A stretch of DNA of 64,000 bases from Phocaeicola dorei. GTDB taxonomy: Bacteria; Bacteroidota; Bacteroidia; Bacteroidales; Bacteroidaceae. Under the pieces are notes generated by a model that was not told where the DNA came from, did not search any database, and saw only the letters and a program-made list of their open reading frames with translations. How positions within the stretch are numbered: the first letter of the stretch is position 1; the number at the start of each line of letters is the position of its first letter. The position numbers and the translations under genes are program-made. The stretch lies in assembly GCF_013009555.1 (NCBI RefSeq), contig NZ_CP046176.1:4495501-4559500 (forward strand), read 5' to 3'. Positions 1 through 8,543 of the stretch are shown here, piece after piece.

Positions 1-560
1 TCCTTACTACCTGTCTGAAGAGTTGCATCACGAAGGCCGGCATACATTTTATGAATATTGTAAAGAGGAACCCAACGATCGTTCAGTCCGAAACCGGAGG
101 CACGAATGTTCCCTTCTTCTATTTCTTTCCACATTTTGCGCCCGTTTGGAACTCCGCACAGATAACCGTCACCGGCGGCATCCTGACAACGTTTCAGTTC
201 ACTTATCATATAATCTAAACGAACCTTGATCTCCTGATTGCCTGTAGCGGCATACATATAGGAAAGGGCCGACAAATAATGTCCGCCAATATGTCCGTCC
301 AGTCCTGTATTTTCCCAATTAGTATAATTTTCTGCTTTAGGGAACAGGCCAGCCTCCTTCAAATAAGGAGCCAACAAACGATCGGGGTCTATTCCCAGCA
401 AATAACGGATATCCATATCCTCTGCATGTTTGAAAGGGCTGGCGGTGAGCCGCACATCCCTAACCGGAAAACTTTCTACTTTTGTGGGCAACTGAGCATG
501 CAAAGCTACTGAAGCTATGGCAAAAGCGGAAGTGGACAAAATGATTTTAAGTAAATTCAT
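1..560 (-). CDS. GH127-type beta-L-arabinofuranosidase, N-terminal part (cut by window edge)
   Basis: The reading frame starts at the ATG complementary to 558-560 and runs off the left end, so about 186 N-terminal residues are visible. Residues 1-23 form a signal peptide ending in LHAQ, which suggests export to the periplasm. The following sequence has the opening typical of the GH127 / DUF1680 family: RLTASPF, then DRLLAPYLKEAGL, NWENTGLDGHIGGHYLSAL and a later LYNIHKMYAGLRDA segment. GH127 enzymes release beta-L-arabinofuranose from plant glycans, with catalytic residues further downstream, outside the window. The gene lies 173 bases after the upstream SusD gene. A stem-loop and a possible promoter lie between them, so it may be read with the SusCD operon, from its own promoter, or both. 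The family call is fairly sure; the substrate is inferred. Confidence 0.85.
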   Translation of the reverse strand, partial: MNLLKIILSTSAFAIASVALHAQLPTKVESFPVRDVRLTASPFKHAEDMDIRYLLGIDPDRLLAPYLKEAGLFPKAENYTNWENTGLDGHIGGHYLSALSYMYAATGNQEIKVRLDYMISELKRCQDAAGDGYLCGVPNGRKMWKEIEEGNIRASGFGLNDRWVPLYNIHKMYAGLRDATLQTGSK

Positions 561-594
561 AATTAGGGGTTTATTTCAAAGTCTTATTTCCTTG

Positions 595-602
595 CAAAAT
601 TA
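595..602 (-). promoter_or_regulatory. Candidate -7 box before the GH127 gene
   Basis: On the minus strand this reads TAATTTTG, matching the Bacteroides -7 consensus TAnnTTTG, about 35 bases before the GH127 start codon. No convincing -33 TTTG is visible and the region is AT-rich, so a chance match is possible. It lacks the CGGTCAA operator found at six other promoters in the window. Confidence 0.35.
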
Positions 603-673
603 ATGGAATAAATGAAAACAATCTTTTACTCCTTAAAAAAATCCTATTGAACAACCTATGATTAAACAAAGAG

Positions 674-722
674 CATCCGATGGAACTATTTTGTGAAAAT
701 CCAAAGTAAATTCCACCGGATG
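674..722 (-). terminator. Intercistronic stem-loop after susD
   Basis: Twelve-base arms CATCCGATGGAA (674-685) and TTCCACCGGATG (711-722) pair with one mismatch across a 25-base loop. The structure begins a few bases after the SusD stop codon and precedes GH127. It could be an attenuator that lowers downstream expression, a processing site or a 3'-end stabilizer. There is no long U-tract, so full termination is uncertain. Confidence 0.55.
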
Positions 723-733
723 AAATAACCTGA

Positions 734-2368
734 TTATTTAGAATATCCCGGATTCTGTTTCAGATTGCTATTGGTCAACAATACTTTATTTGGAATAGGA
801 TACAGATTTTTGGTTTCATCACTCTTATCATGAGAGAACCAAGCTTTCGTGGTGAAGATTCCAAAACGAATCATATCCTGACGGCGGCGTCCTTCCTGAC
901 AAAACTCCCAACCTAACTCATCAAGGAAACGACCATATTTAATATCCGCTCCACCATCATGTTCTGCCTTATAACTATCTCTTCGGCCATAATCATATAC
1001 ACTTCCTCCCATCAATTCTGCATCTGTAACTTGCGATTTTTCAGGATCATTCTTAAAGGCGCGTTCACGTACTTGAGTCACCAAAGCACCTGCTCCCGAT
1101 TTGCCCAAACGCATCAATGACTCCGCTTTCATCATCAATACATCTGCATAACGTAACAACGGCCAGTCATTACTCAAGCGGTTTGTTATACCGGTGGCAT
1201 ATTCAAACTTACCCCAACGGAAACCATCATCCACATCCGACTGGTCAACAGAAGGGACATCTACCGTATAAATCAATGGCTTTCCATCAATACTACGCTT
1301 CAAGATTTCACCGGAATAGGTATATTGCTGGCCTTGAATATAGTTAGCCTCCAAACGTGCGTCATCCTTATCAAAAGAATTAATAAACTGAGGCACTGCA
1401 CACACACCACCCCAAGGACGTGCAGTCAACTGATAGGTTTCCTGGTTTTCAGGTGCTAAAGTGTACATGTGGAAATCAAAATCATTCCATCCCGTCACAT
1501 AAATTTCATCAAACGGCAATGCAAAGATTATTTCTTTGGAATTCTCATTATGCGTTACAAAAACATCCTTCTGATTATTTTCCAATGCATATTCTCCGGA
1601 CTTCTCGGCATAATTAATCACGATATCACACTCGTCGATACATTTCTGCCACTGAGCAGTACCCGACCAGACTTCAGCATTCAAATATATTTTAGCCAGC
1701 AATGCATGGGCCGCCCACTTATTGAAACGTCCATAATAATAACCTCTCGGCGTTTCGGACAACAAATCCATATTCTCTGTTATTTCTTTCACAATAAAGT
1801 CAAAGACCTCTTTGCGAGTAGACTGTTGCGGTAATGAAGTATCTTTAAAGTCTGTCACAATGGGCACATTACCATACAAATCAATCAAAATATAATAATA
1901 GGAAGCCCTCAGTACTTTCAATTCGGCAATCAACTTTTCTTTCGTTTCTCCATCCACACTGATCACACCTTCTTCTATCTGAGATAAAATACGGTTACAG
2001 GTATTCACACCATTGTACGTGCGTTCCCATCCTTGAAGTACACCGTCATCCTCGGTAGTCCAAGTATGCTGATGCCATCTTTTATAGATATAACCGTCTA
2101 CCCATCCAATACCATCGCGAGCGGGAAGAACATCCTGATCCGCACATAATTCCTGTGCACGAACCACTCCGTTCCATTGCAATAACGTTTCGCGCCAAGG
2201 TATATAAGCGGCATTTACCAGATAACTGACATCTTCCTCCGTTTTCGGCACGTAATCCTCAGACACTACCTGCCCATAACTCTCATGCAGTAAATCAGTA
2301 CAAGCTGTATTTCCCAACAATGCGGCTGTCATCAGTCCCATTGTCCATAATTTTATATTTGTTTTCAT
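734..2368 (-). CDS. SusD/RagB-family glycan-binding lipoprotein
   Basis: This 544-residue surface lipoprotein is the partner of the SusC encoded just upstream. SusD proteins cap the SusC barrel and help capture oligosaccharides. The N-terminus has a signal peptide with a lipobox ending in NTAC (Cys23), followed by TDLLHESYG. The C-terminal part has the usual family sequence LRYADVLMMKAESLMRLG, a WEFCQEGRRRQDMIRFG region and the terminal YPIPNKVLLTNSNLKQNPGY motif. I chose the ATG at 2368 rather than an in-frame TTG two codons earlier, because the ATG gives a normal signal peptide. The gap to SusC is about 20 bases, so the two are co-transcribed. The ligand cannot be read from the sequence. 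Confidence 0.93.
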   Translation of the reverse strand: MKTNIKLWTMGLMTAALLGNTACTDLLHESYGQVVSEDYVPKTEEDVSYLVNAAYIPWRETLLQWNGVVRAQELCADQDVLPARDGIGWVDGYIYKRWHQHTWTTEDDGVLQGWERTYNGVNTCNRILSQIEEGVISVDGETKEKLIAELKVLRASYYYILIDLYGNVPIVTDFKDTSLPQQSTRKEVFDFIVKEITENMDLLSETPRGYYYGRFNKWAAHALLAKIYLNAEVWSGTAQWQKCIDECDIVINYAEKSGEYALENNQKDVFVTHNENSKEIIFALPFDEIYVTGWNDFDFHMYTLAPENQETYQLTARPWGGVCAVPQFINSFDKDDARLEANYIQGQQYTYSGEILKRSIDGKPLIYTVDVPSVDQSDVDDGFRWGKFEYATGITNRLSNDWPLLRYADVLMMKAESLMRLGKSGAGALVTQVRERAFKNDPEKSQVTDAELMGGSVYDYGRRDSYKAEHDGGADIKYGRFLDELGWEFCQEGRRRQDMIRFGIFTTKAWFSHDKSDETKNLYPIPNKVLLTNSNLKQNPGYSK

Positions 2369-2389
2369 CTTCAATTCCTTTTTAGTTCA

Positions 2390-5338
2390 TTAAAATTTCA
2401 CATTAACGCCGAAAGTAAATGAGCGCACACTCGGATATCTGTCACGTGTATCATATCCCGGAGTCAAGCCGTCTGTTGATACTTCCGGATCAATACCTTT
2501 ATATCCGGTTATAGTCAAAGCATTCAATACCGAACCATAGATACGGAGTGACTTTATATATTTACCTACCTGACCGAAACTATATCCCAAGGTTATATTG
2601 TCAATCTTCCAGTAGTCACCATCTTCTACATAATAGCTGTTGAATTCCGGTTCCACTTCCGGGCTCAACGTATGCTTGCCAAACACCAAGTCATTCACAG
2701 ATTTCAAACGATTTTCAAAACGGCTGTTCTTTACATTCTCGTAATTCATACGTCCACCATTGATTATCTGGAAGCCAAACGCGCCACGCATAGTCACATT
2801 CAAGTCGAAGTTTTTATAACGAAGAGTATTGTTCCATCCTGCATACCATTTAGGAAGACCGTTACCAATCACATGTTTATCTTCAGGAGCATGGGTAAAG
2901 TCCTTATAGTTCACCAGCTCACCATTCCTGTCTTCATAGATCCAACGCCCTTCACTGTCTACATCCACTACTTTAAAGCCATAGAAATTACCGATACTTT
3001 CACCCACCTGTACTCTGTGAGAATCGGCTACCTGACCGGAGTATTCCACTGTACCCGTATTAAAATAGTCGTAATCCGACTTAAAGATACTGCCAGACAA
3101 ACTGATTAGCTTATTAGAGTTCAAAGAGAATGTTCCGGTAGTGCTCCATTCAAAATCTTTATTCTGAACAGGAACCACAGTCACCAACACTTCCACACCA
3201 CGATTTCTCATTGTACCCCCATTGGCCATTGTCTTATTATACAAGTTCGGAGGAGTCGGTACTCCATATTCGTATATCAAGCCATCCACATCACGGTTAT
3301 AATAATCAATAGAACCGGACAAACGGCCACCCCATGAAACGAAGTCCAAACCAATATTAGTTTCTTTCTTTTCCTCCCATTTCAAATCAGGATTCGGGTT
3401 GGATGCCGGAACGATGGTCTGTATCCAATTTCCATTTACAAAAGCATACGATCCGTATTTCAACATAGCCACACCCAGAAAAGGATCTTTAGGCTGTGAA
3501 CCTGTCACACCATATCCCACACGAAGTTTCAAGTCATCAAAAATCTTCTGATTCTTCATAAATGCTTCTTCGGTAATTCTCCATCCTACAGATACGGACG
3601 GGAAAAGTCCCCATGCATTATCAGTACCCCATAACTGACTGGCTCCTTCATAACGAAGGGCTCCCATCAACAAATAACGATTCTTGAATGAATAGGTGGC
3701 ACGACCGAAAAAGCCGATCAAATTTGTAGGAGTTTTCTTTGAGCCGATGTTCGCTTTACCGTCTTTCAAAGCAGAACCGATGCCAATATTATGCCATCCG
3801 CCAAAATAATCATCCTGAAAACCATAGTTATCAATCCAAAGTTCTTCAAAATCTGTTTCATTGTAACTATAACCACCCAAGACACTGAATTTATGCGCAC
3901 CGATTTCTTTGTTATATTGTGCAGTAAGTTCCATCAACTTCTCCATCTTGGTATAAGCACCTACCGAAGACCAACCTGCCAATCCATCACGCAAAGCAGA
4001 AATATGGCTCAAAGTCTCGCCGTAGCCACGGTTCATATTGTCACGAATATAAGAGAATACGGCAGAAAGAGTCAAATCTTTGATAGGATTATAAACAATA
4101 TTTCCATTGTAACGCAACTGAGTCTTTTTTACATTTCCTTCAGCCTCATACAACAAAGCCAACGGATTCTCATATTCGAATTTGCTCACATTCTCATTCC
4201 ATGTACCATCCTCATTTCTTACCGGATCAGTCGGGTTTCTACGAGTTGCCTGACCATATACCCAACCTCTGAAGCTACCCCCACTAGTTGTAGATTCCAT
4301 TTGATTTTTCTTACCAAACAAACCGAATTTCAATTTCAACTTATCATCAAACATACGGTGAGTCACCTCAATACGTCCTTGAAAACTTTCGAAATCTGAT
4401 TTTTTCATGATCCCTTGACGAGAAGCATAGTTCAAATTGGCAATATAATTAGTCTTTGAGTTACCACCCATCAATGACAAGTTGTGAACGTGGCTGATCG
4501 GCGTACGGCTAATCTCATCAATCCAGTCCGTATCAGCCCCATGATCCTGGTCGGGATAAAGGGTACGGAACTCATCCGCATTCAACATATCCAATTTCTT
4601 GGCAATAAGAGAAGTACTGACGTAACCATTATACTCCACCTGGTTGATATCCACTCCTTTAGCCTGTTTGGTAGTAATCAAAATCACACCATTCGTACCG
4701 CGCGTACCATAGATAGCGGCAGCAGAACCGTCCTTCAGCACATCCACACTCTCCACATCTTCCGGAGCCACAGTACCGAGTTCGCCCGGAATTCCATCAA
4801 TCAACACCAAGGGGGCTGTATTGGCTCCACCAATGGTATTTGTACCACGAAGACGTATCTGAGTACTTCCCGTCGGGTCACCATTAGGATTTGTGATAGC
4901 CAGACCGGCTACTTTTCCTTGAATCAGCTGTCCCACATCCTTCACGGCTCCTTTTACAAAGTTATCGGCTTTCACACTAGCTACAGAACTGGTTACATCC
5001 CCTTTACGCTGTGTACCGTAACCAATCACCACCACTTCGTCCAAGGTCTTGGTATCCTCTTTTAAAATAATCTCTAATGATTTTTTTTCTACTGTCGGAA
5101 CTTCCTGAGTGACATAACCAATATAAGAAATAACCAATACACTCTTTGTAGGAACATCCAACATAAAGTTTCCATCAAAATCCGTAATCGTTCCCATGGT
5201 ATTATTGCCTTTTACGACAACACTGGCTCCTATGACAGGCTCGCCGGAAGAATCCTTCACCTTACCCGTCACTTTTTGCTGGGCTAAGGCTGTTAATGAA
5301 AAGCTTAACAGAGTAAGCAACAAAAACAAATGTTTCAT
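2390..5338 (-). CDS. SusC/RagA-family TonB-dependent outer-membrane transporter
   Basis: The protein has 982 residues. Residues 1-19 are a signal peptide ending in ALAQ. Residues 21-97 form a carboxypeptidase-regulatory-like beta-sandwich (VTGKVKDSSGEPVIGASVVV). A TonB-box-like segment DEVVVIGYGTQ starts at residue 100, then come the plug domain (VLIDGIPGELG, DVLKDGSAAAIYGTRGTNG) and the beta-barrel ending in FTFGVNVKF. There is no STN domain, so this transporter should not signal to an anti-sigma factor. With the SusD downstream it imports oligosaccharides across the outer membrane. The gene for a propeller/AraC regulator lies just upstream on the same strand, with a long inverted repeat between them that is a plausible operator. 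Confidence 0.95.
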   Translation of the reverse strand: MKHLFLLLTLLSFSLTALAQQKVTGKVKDSSGEPVIGASVVVKGNNTMGTITDFDGNFMLDVPTKSVLVISYIGYVTQEVPTVEKKSLEIILKEDTKTLDEVVVIGYGTQRKGDVTSSVASVKADNFVKGAVKDVGQLIQGKVAGLAITNPNGDPTGSTQIRLRGTNTIGGANTAPLVLIDGIPGELGTVAPEDVESVDVLKDGSAAAIYGTRGTNGVILITTKQAKGVDINQVEYNGYVSTSLIAKKLDMLNADEFRTLYPDQDHGADTDWIDEISRTPISHVHNLSLMGGNSKTNYIANLNYASRQGIMKKSDFESFQGRIEVTHRMFDDKLKLKFGLFGKKNQMESTTSGGSFRGWVYGQATRRNPTDPVRNEDGTWNENVSKFEYENPLALLYEAEGNVKKTQLRYNGNIVYNPIKDLTLSAVFSYIRDNMNRGYGETLSHISALRDGLAGWSSVGAYTKMEKLMELTAQYNKEIGAHKFSVLGGYSYNETDFEELWIDNYGFQDDYFGGWHNIGIGSALKDGKANIGSKKTPTNLIGFFGRATYSFKNRYLLMGALRYEGASQLWGTDNAWGLFPSVSVGWRITEEAFMKNQKIFDDLKLRVGYGVTGSQPKDPFLGVAMLKYGSYAFVNGNWIQTIVPASNPNPDLKWEEKKETNIGLDFVSWGGRLSGSIDYYNRDVDGLIYEYGVPTPPNLYNKTMANGGTMRNRGVEVLVTVVPVQNKDFEWSTTGTFSLNSNKLISLSGSIFKSDYDYFNTGTVEYSGQVADSHRVQVGESIGNFYGFKVVDVDSEGRWIYEDRNGELVNYKDFTHAPEDKHVIGNGLPKWYAGWNNTLRYKNFDLNVTMRGAFGFQIINGGRMNYENVKNSRFENRLKSVNDLVFGKHTLSPEVEPEFNSYYVEDGDYWKIDNITLGYSFGQVGKYIKSLRIYGSVLNALTITGYKGIDPEVSTDGLTPGYDTRDRYPSVRSFTFGVNVKF

Positions 5339-5422
5339 TCTATATTAAATTTAAAGTTATACATACCTTTACTGCGGGAATGAATGAAGAAGATGTGTTT
5401 TTCTCCCCGTAAAAGGTTGTGG

Positions 5423-5520
5423 CAAAAGAATGAAATAGGAAATAGAAATACAGGTGAAGAACCATGCTAACAGGGGATACAAATGGCTCTAGCTATAACT
5501 TGACGCATTTGTACCCCCTA
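5423..5520 (-). promoter_or_regulatory. Inverted-repeat operator and weak promoter before susC
   Basis: Arms CAGGGGATACAAATG (5471-5485) and CATTTGTACCCCCTA (5506-5520) are inverted copies matching at 13 of 15 positions, separated by exactly 20 bases. They lie between the propeller/AraC regulator gene and susC. About 40 bases toward susC the minus strand reads TTCTTTTG (5423-5430), one base away from the Bacteroides -7 consensus. I infer that this is the binding site of the adjacent regulator. It is unrelated in sequence to the CGGTCAA operators elsewhere in the window. Confidence 0.55.
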
Positions 5521-5549
5521 TTTGCAACAATTAAAGGACAGGAAGATGT

Positions 5550-8369
5550 TTATTCTTCGTGTTGTGATTTCTGGAACTCACTGGGAGTCATTCCAAATTC
5601 CTCTTTAAAGCAAGTGGTGAAATACTTCCGATTAAAATACCCCAACGTAGCGGCAACCTCTGTTACACTTTTGTCTTTATCTTCCAACATGTGTCTGGCA
5701 TGCTTCATCTTGATGTTCCGGATAAAATCCAATGGAGTTCGACCTGTTATGGCTTTCAATTTACGGGTCAAAGTAGAACGGGACATATTCATGGCATCAG
5801 CTAGAGCTGTCACATCAAAATCAGGCTCAGTAAGGTTATCTTCCACGGCTTTTACCGCTTTCTCCAATAGAAGTTTGTCCAGTTGTACAAACTCAGGTTC
5901 AGGCAAATTCACCTTACTATCCAAATAAATACGCATTTTAATCATCTCCTTGCTGTCCGCCCACATTTCATTATTCTTACGGTCCACGCGCTTCAGATAA
6001 AGATACAGACTATAACCGGATACACCCATCACTATCAATACATAGAACAAATACGCCCACCAAGTTTCATAAAAAGCAGGAAGGCGTCGGATAGTCAGTT
6101 CAGTTACCTCTTTACTCCAAAGACCATTTTCATCCGTCGCTTTCACCTGAAAAGTATAAGTGCCCTTACTCAGATGATTATAAAAAGCCGAGTTTTTTCC
6201 ACCTTCCACATATACCCACGCTTTGTCCACTCCTATCAACCGATAAGCATAGCGTATCTTTGAAGCATAACGGTGGTTAAGAGAAGAAAAACTAATTTCC
6301 AAATTCTGATCATCGGGATGCAATTCTATCCGGTTAATGGAATTGCTACTCTTTCTATCTCCGAATATCAATGATTCTCCTTGCAACTTTATATCAGTTA
6401 TCTTGGTCTTCACTGCACTAGCCTTTCTTTCCAACCCGTTTGATGGAGTAACCATGCAAATACCCGGAATGCCGCCCCAATAAATATTGCCATCTTTTGC
6501 TTGACAAACAGCAGTGGGAAGAAAGCGATGCAACAAGATAGAACCATCCGTGGTAAGATAGGTGCGGAACGAACCGTTACGAGGATTAAATTCTATCAGT
6601 TTCTGGTTCGTATCAATCCAAATATGATTATATGCATCAGCCACTATCTGGTTCACCTGATTACCATTCATGCCGCAGGCCCCATTATAACAAAGCAACT
6701 TATTCTCTGAAGGGTCATAAGAGTAGACCCCTCCGTCACAAGTTCCCAACCACAAAATCCCATCAGGAGCGATAGACAGACAGGAGAAGTTCTTTTCTAA
6801 TTTAAAAGAACGCAGTTTTTCATCTGCCGTTGTCTGAAACAAACCGTTGTCCTGAGTACAAATCCATATCAGTCCTTCCTTATTTTCGACTATCCCCATC
6901 ACATGACCCACATCCGGATAAACCCGTTTGACTCTTTTCTGACGAACATCATAGCTACAAAGTCCTTTGCTCAAGCCTATCCACAAGATTCCATGCGAGT
7001 CTTCATATAATTTTGTCACTGTAGCATTCTGTTCCACCTGTCCGTTCAAGTCGATAACATCTTTCAGATGCATCTCCATTCCCTGACGAGCCATGCCATA
7101 GACCCATCTATTCAAATCCTTCGCCACCCAGACCCCGTTATTGATGCGTGCTCTCGTCATCTCTCGTCCATTATTCAAAGGCAAAGAAGCAAGTGCGGGA
7201 AAATCCGAATAGATTTTCACTTTATCCTGTTTCAAGTCATACAGTGCAAGACCAGTTCGTTCCTGCATCATCCACATCATGCCATCTCCATCATCACACA
7301 AAGCCATTATGGCCGGACTGCGGTTTACCCTGTCCGCCAAAGCGGGCAAAGCATAATCTTTGGTTATATTATCCATCAGATGTAGGATGAAACTAGGACG
7401 GTCAAAAGCTGATACCCACAAACATTCCTTTCCTTTCAAGACCTCTACCAGCATGTGGTTGACAGGCAAAAGTCCTGCCGGAAATTTCAACTGCTTCAAC
7501 GTCCGGTCCGGTTGAATTTGCAAAGCCATGAAATCGTGGCCGGTAGTCAACCAGATATATCCCAGTTTATCATCCTGTGCCAGACTGAGGATGAGTCCGT
7601 CCTCCTCACCGGCCGCATTGACCGGTATTTCAGAGTATACAAACATGGAATCCCCTGGGGCCGAAGGATCGAAACGTACCACGCCATCCCCCCAGGTAGC
7701 CAACCAAAAATAATCCTGTTCATTATCCTGAACCATCACCGTAGGATTTCGACTTCTCATCTTATCGGGATAAGGGATAAACTCATCTTTTTCTTTGTCC
7801 AGATGATATACCCGACCATTCCACACAGAAATAATAATTTCATGGTTGCGACTCTCACAAAATCCGGAGATGGAGGCTCCTCCGTGTTCATTCCGGATAG
7901 GATATTCTTTAACCAACTGCCCGTTGGTATCATATTTAGCCAATACAGAGCGATACCCCAGCCACATAGAGCCGTCACTGGTAGCATAAAGATACATCAC
8001 TGGAATATTCTTCAGACGCTTCGGATCTATAGGATGTACACTGTAATCCGATTTATTAAGAATATATGCCCCTTTGTCTGTACCGAACCATATATTTCCT
8101 TTCTTATCCTCAGCGATACATTCTACCAAGTTGTCCTCTAATAGCCCCGGAGTATCAATGTCCGAACGAAACACCTTTACATGATAGCCGTCGTCACGAC
8201 ATAATCCGTTCACCGTGCCATACCACATATATCCTTCACTGTCTCTGAAAACACGATGAATAGCATTTACCGGCAACTGGTCAATGGTAGGAATATCTGT
8301 AATAGTTATGTTCTGAGAACACACCAAGAAAGAGAGAAAAGATAGTATAAAGGTCAATATATATTTCAT
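5550..8369 (-). CDS. Membrane-tethered propeller/Y_Y_Y/AraC regulator without kinase
   Basis: The protein has 939 residues from the ATG at 8369. An in-frame ATG 11 codons earlier would spoil the signal peptide (MKYILTFILSFLSFLVCSQ). The bulk is a periplasmic two-component-regulator propeller with repeats such as GNIWFGTDKGAYIL and GILWIGLSKGLCSYD, then a Y_Y_Y sandwich (SSLNHRYASKIRYAYRL). A transmembrane helix follows at about 771-793. After a short linker comes an AraC-type helix-turn-helix at about 835-935 (MNMSRSTLTRKLKAITG, VAATLGYFNRKYFTTCFKEEFGMTPSEF). HisKA, HATPase and receiver domains, present in a classic HTCS, are absent. It should therefore act as a one-step sensor regulator, sensing glycan outside and binding DNA inside, in the manner of SusR. 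Its likely target is the inverted repeat before the downstream susC. Confidence 0.88.
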   Translation of the reverse strand: MKYILTFILSFLSFLVCSQNITITDIPTIDQLPVNAIHRVFRDSEGYMWYGTVNGLCRDDGYHVKVFRSDIDTPGLLEDNLVECIAEDKKGNIWFGTDKGAYILNKSDYSVHPIDPKRLKNIPVMYLYATSDGSMWLGYRSVLAKYDTNGQLVKEYPIRNEHGGASISGFCESRNHEIIISVWNGRVYHLDKEKDEFIPYPDKMRSRNPTVMVQDNEQDYFWLATWGDGVVRFDPSAPGDSMFVYSEIPVNAAGEEDGLILSLAQDDKLGYIWLTTGHDFMALQIQPDRTLKQLKFPAGLLPVNHMLVEVLKGKECLWVSAFDRPSFILHLMDNITKDYALPALADRVNRSPAIMALCDDGDGMMWMMQERTGLALYDLKQDKVKIYSDFPALASLPLNNGREMTRARINNGVWVAKDLNRWVYGMARQGMEMHLKDVIDLNGQVEQNATVTKLYEDSHGILWIGLSKGLCSYDVRQKRVKRVYPDVGHVMGIVENKEGLIWICTQDNGLFQTTADEKLRSFKLEKNFSCLSIAPDGILWLGTCDGGVYSYDPSENKLLCYNGACGMNGNQVNQIVADAYNHIWIDTNQKLIEFNPRNGSFRTYLTTDGSILLHRFLPTAVCQAKDGNIYWGGIPGICMVTPSNGLERKASAVKTKITDIKLQGESLIFGDRKSSNSINRIELHPDDQNLEISFSSLNHRYASKIRYAYRLIGVDKAWVYVEGGKNSAFYNHLSKGTYTFQVKATDENGLWSKEVTELTIRRLPAFYETWWAYLFYVLIVMGVSGYSLYLYLKRVDRKNNEMWADSKEMIKMRIYLDSKVNLPEPEFVQLDKLLLEKAVKAVEDNLTEPDFDVTALADAMNMSRSTLTRKLKAITGRTPLDFIRNIKMKHARHMLEDKDKSVTEVAATLGYFNRKYFTTCFKEEFGMTPSEFQKSQHEE

Positions 8370-8399
8370 TGTGCTTTCTATTAGAATCATAGACCGCCA

Positions 8400-8407
8400 C
8401 AAAATTA
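8400..8407 (-). promoter_or_regulatory. Promoter -7 box of the propeller/AraC regulator
   Basis: The minus strand reads TAATTTTG, matching TAnnTTTG, about 30 bases before the chosen regulator start. It sits just after the terminator of the preceding GH35 operon, as expected for a new transcription unit. Confidence 0.5.
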
Positions 8408-8417
8408 TAAAAAAGAA

Positions 8418-8461
8418 ATCGGATACTCTAGTAATTTTTAAAATTTGCTAAAGTATCCGAT
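8418..8461 (-). terminator. Rho-independent terminator of the GH43-GH51-GH35 operon
   Basis: Perfect ten-base arms ATCGGATACT (8418-8427) and AGTATCCGAT (8452-8461) enclose a second, imperfect inner pairing. On the minus strand the stem is followed by TTTCTTTTTTATAATTTT. It lies about 80 bases after the GH35 stop codon, directly before the regulator promoter. Confidence 0.75.
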
Positions 8462-8543
8462 AACTGTTCTATCTGCAAGTTTCCTACTTTTGGAATCTTC
8501 TCCTTACATCTGTGTTTTATTTTTCTTCTGTAGCACCTTCATT

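Noticed and set aside
561..733. Shared operator upstream of GH127
   Set aside because: GAGCATCCGATGGA resembles the left block, but there is no CGGTCAA-like block at the right spacing; the sequence is better explained by the stem-loop.
5339..5549. Shared operator upstream of the first susC
   Set aside because: No GCA/CGGTCAA pair with the right spacing; the inverted repeat at 5471-5520 is the only ordered element.
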